Below the pieces are notes generated by a model. That model saw nothing but the letters and a program-made list of their open reading frames with translations, did not search any database and had not been told where the DNA came from. Position numbers and translations under genes: made by a program. From Caldicoprobacter guelmensis (lineage in GTDB: Bacteria > Bacillota > Clostridia > Caldicoprobacterales > Caldicoprobacteraceae), in the NCBI RefSeq assembly GCF_016908415.1, contig NZ_JAFBDW010000012.1:1-19170 (forward strand): DNA of 19,170 nt, in the 5' to 3' direction. Within the stretch, counting starts at the first letter, position 1. Every line of letters starts with the position of its first letter. This document shows, one piece after another, positions 15,173 to 19,170 of the stretch.

Positions 15173-16750
15173 ATGAAAAAGAAAGCTAAGAGAGAATGGC
15201 TAATAAAATGGACTGTAATATTTATTATAGTGAGTTTGGTAATAATGTTGTTTGCTGGTTGTGGACAAAAGAAAACAACGGTGTCGGATGACAGCAAGAC
15301 AACAGTAAGCGGTGGCAATACTGATTCCAAAGATTCAAAAAGCGTAGAACCTAAAGAACCCTTTGAAATGAGCATATATGCTCAGTCCTATACTGCTGAA
15401 CCTCCTAAAGATGATGAACCTGTCCTTCTAAAAATACAGGAATATACTAATACAAAGTTAAATATTACGTGGATGACAGGAGATTTAGAAGAAAAAATAA
15501 GTGTAACTCTTGCTTCTGGTACAGATTTACCAATGGTTATGTATATTCCTAATCATAAAGCAGCGTATGTAATAAATGCTGTACGAGGAGGGTTTTTCTG
15601 GGAAATCGGACCATATATAAAGGAATTTCCTAATTTAAGTACTGATATTGGAGAGGTTCGTTTTAATAATTGTTCAATAGATGGTAAAATTTATGGACTT
15701 CCTAGAGTACGACCTTTGGGGCAGAACGGATTTGTGTATAGAAAAGATTGGTTAGATAATTTGGGATTGGAGGTGCCAAAAACTATAGAAGATTTATACA
15801 ATGTTTTAAAAGCATTTACCTTTGATGATCCTGATAAAGATGGAAAAGACGATACCTACGGTTTATCTCAACAGGGGTTGGGTGGATACGATGTACTTCT
15901 TGCTGCTTTCGGAGGTCCTAATCAGTGGGAGTTTAAAAATGGCAAGATGGTTCCTGAATTTATGACGTCGGAGTATATGGATATGCTTAATTTTTATAAA
16001 AAACTGTATTCAGAAGGCTTAATGAATAGAGATTTTGCTGTGATTAAAGGAAATCAAAAATATGACAATGTTAACAGTAATAAAGCAGGAGGATACTTCG
16101 CTTTTATGTCTGATGCTGCAAGTAAACATACAGACCTATATAAACTAGAACCTAATGCAAAAATTGATATTATTGGTAGATTTAGTGGTCCAAAGGGAGA
16201 ACGTGTAATGGCATCATCAGGATTTGCAGGACAATTTATGTTTACAAAACGAAGTATAAAAGATGAGGAAACGTTGAAAAAATGTATGAACTTTTTTGAT
16301 AAACTTAATGATCCAGAAATGCAGGACCTACTTCGATGGGGGTTAAAAGATAGGCATTATATAGTTGAAGATGGTGTGTACGTAAGGACAAATGAGCTAA
16401 ATGATCTTTATCAAAGGGAGGTTAATCCTTTTAGAAGTTTAAAACTTCATTATGATGAAAAAGCTAGAGAGGGTAAGTTCGATTACGCATATCAGAGAGC
16501 TAGGGAACTGTACGTAGAGAATGATAATTATCTTGTACTCAACCCTTGTGAGCCACTTTTTTCGGAAACATATGGGGAAAGGGGTGCACAACTTGATCAA
16601 ATAATAGATGATGCTAGTATAAAATATATTATAGGCGAGATAGATGAGGTTGGGTTTAATAATGCATTAGAAGAGTGGCGCAAAAATGGCGGTGATAATG
16701 TTATTGAAGAGTATACTAATGAGTATTTAAAAATTTATCAAAATAAGTAA
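15173..16750 (+). CDS. Sugar ABC transporter solute-binding lipoprotein, LplA type
   Basis: Captures the carbohydrate outside the membrane and delivers it to the two permeases. The first 30 residues form a lipoprotein signal: basic start, hydrophobic core, and lipobox MLFAGC with lipidated Cys30. A Ser/Thr/Lys-rich linker follows at about 34-62. The remainder is a family-1 extracellular binding fold, 525 residues overall, within the usual range for LplA-like proteins. DDPDKDGKDDTYGL near residue 218 resembles the calcium-binding-like DxDxDGxxD loop common in these proteins. An AGGAGG site precedes the ATG at 15173. It is the last gene of the operon, before the hairpin at 16776. LplA-like systems often carry complex plant oligosaccharides, but the ligand is not known here. 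Confidence 0.93.
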   Translation: MKKKAKREWLIKWTVIFIIVSLVIMLFAGCGQKKTTVSDDSKTTVSGGNTDSKDSKSVEPKEPFEMSIYAQSYTAEPPKDDEPVLLKIQEYTNTKLNITWMTGDLEEKISVTLASGTDLPMVMYIPNHKAAYVINAVRGGFFWEIGPYIKEFPNLSTDIGEVRFNNCSIDGKIYGLPRVRPLGQNGFVYRKDWLDNLGLEVPKTIEDLYNVLKAFTFDDPDKDGKDDTYGLSQQGLGGYDVLLAAFGGPNQWEFKNGKMVPEFMTSEYMDMLNFYKKLYSEGLMNRDFAVIKGNQKYDNVNSNKAGGYFAFMSDAASKHTDLYKLEPNAKIDIIGRFSGPKGERVMASSGFAGQFMFTKRSIKDEETLKKCMNFFDKLNDPEMQDLLRWGLKDRHYIVEDGVYVRTNELNDLYQREVNPFRSLKLHYDEKAREGKFDYAYQRARELYVENDNYLVLNPCEPLFSETYGERGAQLDQIIDDASIKYIIGEIDEVGFNNALEEWRKNGGDNVIEEYTNEYLKIYQNK

Positions 16751-16775
16751 AATTGTTAAATTTTTTGTAAATAAA

Positions 16776-16810
16776 AGGATTAAAGGGGTGAAGTAAGCCT
16801 CTTTAATCCT
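16776..16810 (+). terminator. Terminator hairpin of the transport operon
   Basis: AGGATTAAAGGGG (16776-16788) pairs with CCTCTTTAATCCT (16798-16810) over 13 positions with one G-T wobble, around a 9-nt loop, 25 bases after the solute-binding protein stop. T-rich sequence follows within ten bases (ATTTCTTTT). Confidence 0.75.
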
Positions 16811-17292
16811 GCATAATTTCTTTTAATCTTTCTTTTGCATATAAGGACTATTAATTATATAAAGAAGGTTATATTATATTTTAAAAATACACAAATGGTT
16901 CAAAAGTAGTAGTCATATAAATAATAGTGTTATTTGAAATGAGCCTAATTTAAAAGGTCGGATATATTAATAAAAATACGGTATTAGCAATTTAAAGACT
17001 ACACCCGAATTTGACAGAAGTTATAATTATACCTGTGTTGATAAATATATTGTTTGTTATTTAAAGGATATATCGTGTTGATTCGTCTAATTTTTATTAA
17101 AGCTCTCTTAAGAAACACTAAGATAAGACTAAACAGAAATGGCAAGAAAAGAGAAATCTGATATAATCGTGATCCGTATATTTTAAGGAAGTTAAGGTTG
17201 TTGATATGAAGATATAGGCATAACACTTTTCTATTTAATTAAACATCAAGTTAGGAAAGGATTTGAAAATATGTAAGGTATTAAATTGTTAG
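16811..17292. other. Gene-free AT-rich stretch
   Basis: No open frame with a ribosome binding site and family resemblance was seen on either strand. A short plus-strand frame rich in Lys/Arg (about 17098-17150) ends early and matches nothing recognised; it could be a decayed gene or chance. No convincing promoter or RNA was found. Confidence 0.5.
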
Positions 17293-17517
17293 TTGCAAAA
17301 TAAAATTTCCCAGAATTGCAACGAAAAATTTCCAGCTTTTTTGCCAAGCAGGATAAGGTTTTAGTAATTGTATTTGAAAATCATGTCAAGAACAAAGCCC
17401 GTAAGGGTGAGCGTTAGCAAATCCTTGACATGATTGAAAAATACAATTATAATGCTGTAAACTGCTGGCAAATTTTCCAGCACCCATTTTGCAAAAGCGG
17501 GGAATTTTCATTTGCAA
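17293..17517. repeat. 225-bp imperfect palindrome, MITE-like element
   Basis: The two halves are imperfect reverse complements from end to end. Outer ends: TTGCAAAATAAAATTTCCC (17293-17311) against the complement of the stretch ending at 17517, read as TTGCAAATGAAAATTCCCC. Inner arms: AATCATGTCAAG (17379-17390) pairs perfectly with CTTGACATGATT (17424-17435), and AATTGTATTT (17366-17375) pairs perfectly with AAATACAATT (17439-17448). The 33-base centre contains CCCGTAAGGG. No protein frame is inside. This is the form of a miniature inverted-repeat element or an IS shrunk to its ends; a structured RNA is the other option. Confidence 0.6.
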
Positions 17518-17787
17518 AAAACAGGTATTATGGACAGTATATTTATGAGTTTTAATAATCCCCAATAATCTTAAGTATCATATTGTTTAAAAAGAAATTA
17601 AATATTATCGAAATGGAAGGGTTTATCATTGATATAAATAATAGATGATAATTTTAAGATAATAACTTCATTTTGATTTAATACATTTTTTATTGTAATG
17701 TAAATTGTATTTATCATTGGTTTTAATAGTAAAATTATCATAACTGTTGATCAATTGATAACTTAAATAAAAAATGAGGTGTTAATT
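17518..17787. other. AT-rich leader region of the second isomerase
   Basis: No gene. It contains several TATCAT/ATGATAA words, for example TTATCAT (17624-17630) and ATGATAA (17645-17651) as an inverted repeat, and GTTGATCAATTGATAAC (17747-17763), a near-palindrome just upstream of the RBS of the isomerase gene. These may be operator sites for a local regulator. No standard promoter pair could be assigned with confidence. Confidence 0.35.
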
Positions 17788-18741
17788 ATGAATAAATTAG
17801 CTATTATTACAGGATTCTTAGGTGGTGTAAAAAACCGATATATTACCTATCAGGAAGATAGGACTTTGGAAGAAAAGTTTGATATAGCATCGCAAATAAA
17901 TGGTTTAGATGGTTTGGAACTTTGTTATCCGCAAGATTTCGAAAATTTCGAATTATTGAAAGAGTTAATTAACAGATATGGTTTTGAGATACCTTGTATC
18001 AATTTTCGTTCTAGAAGAACTGGAAAATGGTTAAGGGGATCTTTTTCTTCACAAATAGCTTCTGAACGCCGAGAGGTGGTGCAAGATTTTAAGATGGCGA
18101 TAGATTATGCACAAATATTGGGATGTAATCGAGTTACTACTTGCCCATTAAATGATGGACATGATTATATCTTTGAAATGGATTATACTAAAGCTTTTGA
18201 TTTTTTTGAATATACTATAGGAGAAGTTGCTTCGTATAATAAAAAGATTAGAATTTGTATAGAATACAAACTAAATGATCCTAGGACAAGATGTTTGCTA
18301 GGAAATGCAGGAGAAACATTAGCCTTCTGTCAAATTCTAGGAATGGATAACGTCGGTGTTACTCTTGATTTTGGCCATTCTATCCAAGCTGGGGAGAGAC
18401 CCGCTCAAACTGCTGTTATGTTAGCTAGAGCAAACCGCTTGTTTTATGTACATTTAAATGATAACGACAAGTTATGGGATTGGGATATGGTTCCAGGAGC
18501 ATATAACTTTTGGGATTTGGTAGAGTTTTTCTATTATCTAAAAAAGATCGGTTATAATGATTGGTTTGGTTATGATGTTTCACCCAAAGAAATTAATACC
18601 ATTAAAACTTTCAATACTGTTATTGAGTTAACTCAAAAAATATTTGATATTTCTTCAAGATTAGAGCTTGATATTATTGAAAGAATTCTGGAGAAGAGAG
18701 ACCCCGTTGACAATATAAAATATCTGTATTCAATAATATAA
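17788..18741 (+). CDS. TIM-barrel sugar isomerase, xylose isomerase-like
   Basis: A cytoplasmic metal-dependent sugar isomerase or epimerase. Proposed metal ligands from the ATG at 17788 are Glu159 (CIEYK), Asp194 (TLDFGH), His222 (YVHLND) and Asp263 (GYDVSP). The HLNDNDKLWDWDMVPG stretch (222-237) resembles a subgroup of sugar isomerases with an HLND-WD-DM pattern near the fourth part of the barrel. Length, 317 residues. An in-frame GTG at 17779 overlaps the GAGGTG ribosome binding site, so the ATG is preferred. It is followed after 49 bases by a second transketolase N-subunit gene, so isomerase and transketolase probably act in one pathway. It shares only the fold with the isomerase at 10667. 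D-apiose isomerase is a possible identity by context, not proven. Confidence 0.82.
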   Translation: MNKLAIITGFLGGVKNRYITYQEDRTLEEKFDIASQINGLDGLELCYPQDFENFELLKELINRYGFEIPCINFRSRRTGKWLRGSFSSQIASERREVVQDFKMAIDYAQILGCNRVTTCPLNDGHDYIFEMDYTKAFDFFEYTIGEVASYNKKIRICIEYKLNDPRTRCLLGNAGETLAFCQILGMDNVGVTLDFGHSIQAGERPAQTAVMLARANRLFYVHLNDNDKLWDWDMVPGAYNFWDLVEFFYYLKKIGYNDWFGYDVSPKEINTIKTFNTVIELTQKIFDISSRLELDIIERILEKRDPVDNIKYLYSII

Positions 18742-18790
18742 CTTTATAGCATATATTACCTAATTGCTATAATGAAAGAAGGTATAAGGT

Positions 18791-19078
18791 ATGGAATCCA
18801 GGGAGTTAATTGAGTATTTGGAAAGAAAGGCTCTTCAGTTAAGGTATCATATTTTGGAAATGGTGGGAGTGGGAAAAGCGGGGCATCTAGGAGGTTCAAG
18901 CTCTTGTGCCGAGATAGTAGCTACCCTTTACTTTCAATGGATGAAAGTGGATCCGAAAAATCCACACGACCCTGAACGGGATAGATTTCTTTTGAGTAAA
19001 GGACATGCGGCTTTGGTTCAGTATGCCGCTTTGGCCGAGCTCGGTTATTTTCCGGTTGAGGAATTAAAAAAAGTGTGA
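18791..19078 (+). pseudogene. Second transketolase N-terminal subunit, truncated after residue 95
   Basis: The 95 codons match the first 95 of the gene at 5839, with 84 of 95 residues identical by hand alignment, including AGHLGGSSSCAEIVATLYF and DRFLLSKGHAALVQYA. Many synonymous differences show that this is not a recent copy. Similarity stops at EELKKV, where a TGA follows, so the TPP motif GDG...N is missing and the fragment cannot function. The ATG at 18791 has GAAAGAAGG upstream. The break coincides with what looks like the end of an insertion element starting at about 19074. The 3' part and the C-subunit partner may lie beyond the window. Confidence 0.85.
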
Positions 19079-19170
19079 AAATTGCAATATTAAATGCAAC
19101 ACTTTTTTAAAGGAAAGTATGATATAGATATCCAAATTTTTACTGTTTAAAATGTAAAACCTTATGTTGT
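19074..19170. mobile_element. Possible left end of an IS30-like element, cut by the window edge
   Basis: Starting at TGTG (19074) inside the broken transketolase gene, the sequence has the order of features of an IS30-type terminal repeat: TGT, an AATTGCAAT block (19081-19089), and ATGCAACA (19095-19102) followed by a T run. AAAAAAGTGT (19067-19076) and ACACTTTTTT (19100-19109) also form an inverted repeat, so a terminator-like fold is an alternative. No transposase frame is visible in the remaining bases. Confidence 0.4.

Noticed and set aside
16999..17226. Minus-strand open frame of 75 codons in the long intergenic region
   Set aside because: It is rich in Leu, Ile, Tyr and Asn as expected for AT-rich non-coding DNA, with no good RBS and no recognised motif.
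17293..17517. The palindromic element as a CRISPR array or a riboswitch
   Set aside because: There is one palindrome, not regularly spaced repeats, and no known riboswitch core could be recognised.

Overview
The window looks like low-GC Gram-positive DNA, most likely an anaerobic, plant-polysaccharide-degrading member of the Clostridia. The basis is AT-rich intergenic DNA, strong AGGAGG-type ribosome binding sites, an LplA/LplB/LplC-type sugar ABC transporter without its own ATPase, a split (two-gene) transketolase, and IS families common in this group. No species is claimed. No rRNA, tRNA or CRISPR array was seen.

Layout. (1) 169-1733: an intracellular type-B carboxylesterase with a terminator hairpin. 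(2) 1784-3840: the 5' third of a beta-lactamase-family serine hydrolase, cut by an IS1634-like insertion sequence; the rest of the hydrolase is absent. (3) 3972-8550: an FCD-type GntR regulator followed by a tight operon of a zinc alcohol/polyol dehydrogenase, transketolase N- and C-terminal subunits and a GarR-like tartronate semialdehyde reductase, ending in two hairpins. (4) about 8800-10560: a dead IS110-family element on the minus strand. Its transposase carries a 7-bp tandem duplication and an in-frame stop, and its 5' non-coding region is rich in short hairpins, where a bridge RNA would be expected. (5) 10667-16810: a second catabolic block of a TIM-barrel sugar isomerase/epimerase, a cytoplasmic DUF5060 plus apiosidase-like glycoside hydrolase, two permeases and a lipoprotein solute-binding protein, ending in a terminator hairpin. 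(6) 16811-17787: non-coding, with a 225-bp imperfect palindrome resembling a MITE. (7) 17788-19170: a second, different TIM-barrel sugar isomerase and a second transketolase N-subunit gene that breaks off after residue 95 at what looks like the end of an IS30-like element.

How the genes may work together (inference): the transporter would import an oligosaccharide or glycoside, the cytoplasmic glycosidase would release a sugar, the TIM-barrel enzymes would isomerise it, and the transketolase pair would feed it into central metabolism. Apiosidase-like hydrolase, TIM-barrel isomerase and split transketolase recall the D-apiose route (apiose isomerase, apulose kinase, apulose-4-phosphate transketolase AptAB). 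The kinase is not in this window. GarR and the zinc dehydrogenase suggest an additional oxidative or glycerate-forming branch. The locus has been heavily hit by mobile elements: four independent insertion or palindromic elements in 19 kb, with at least two host genes truncated.
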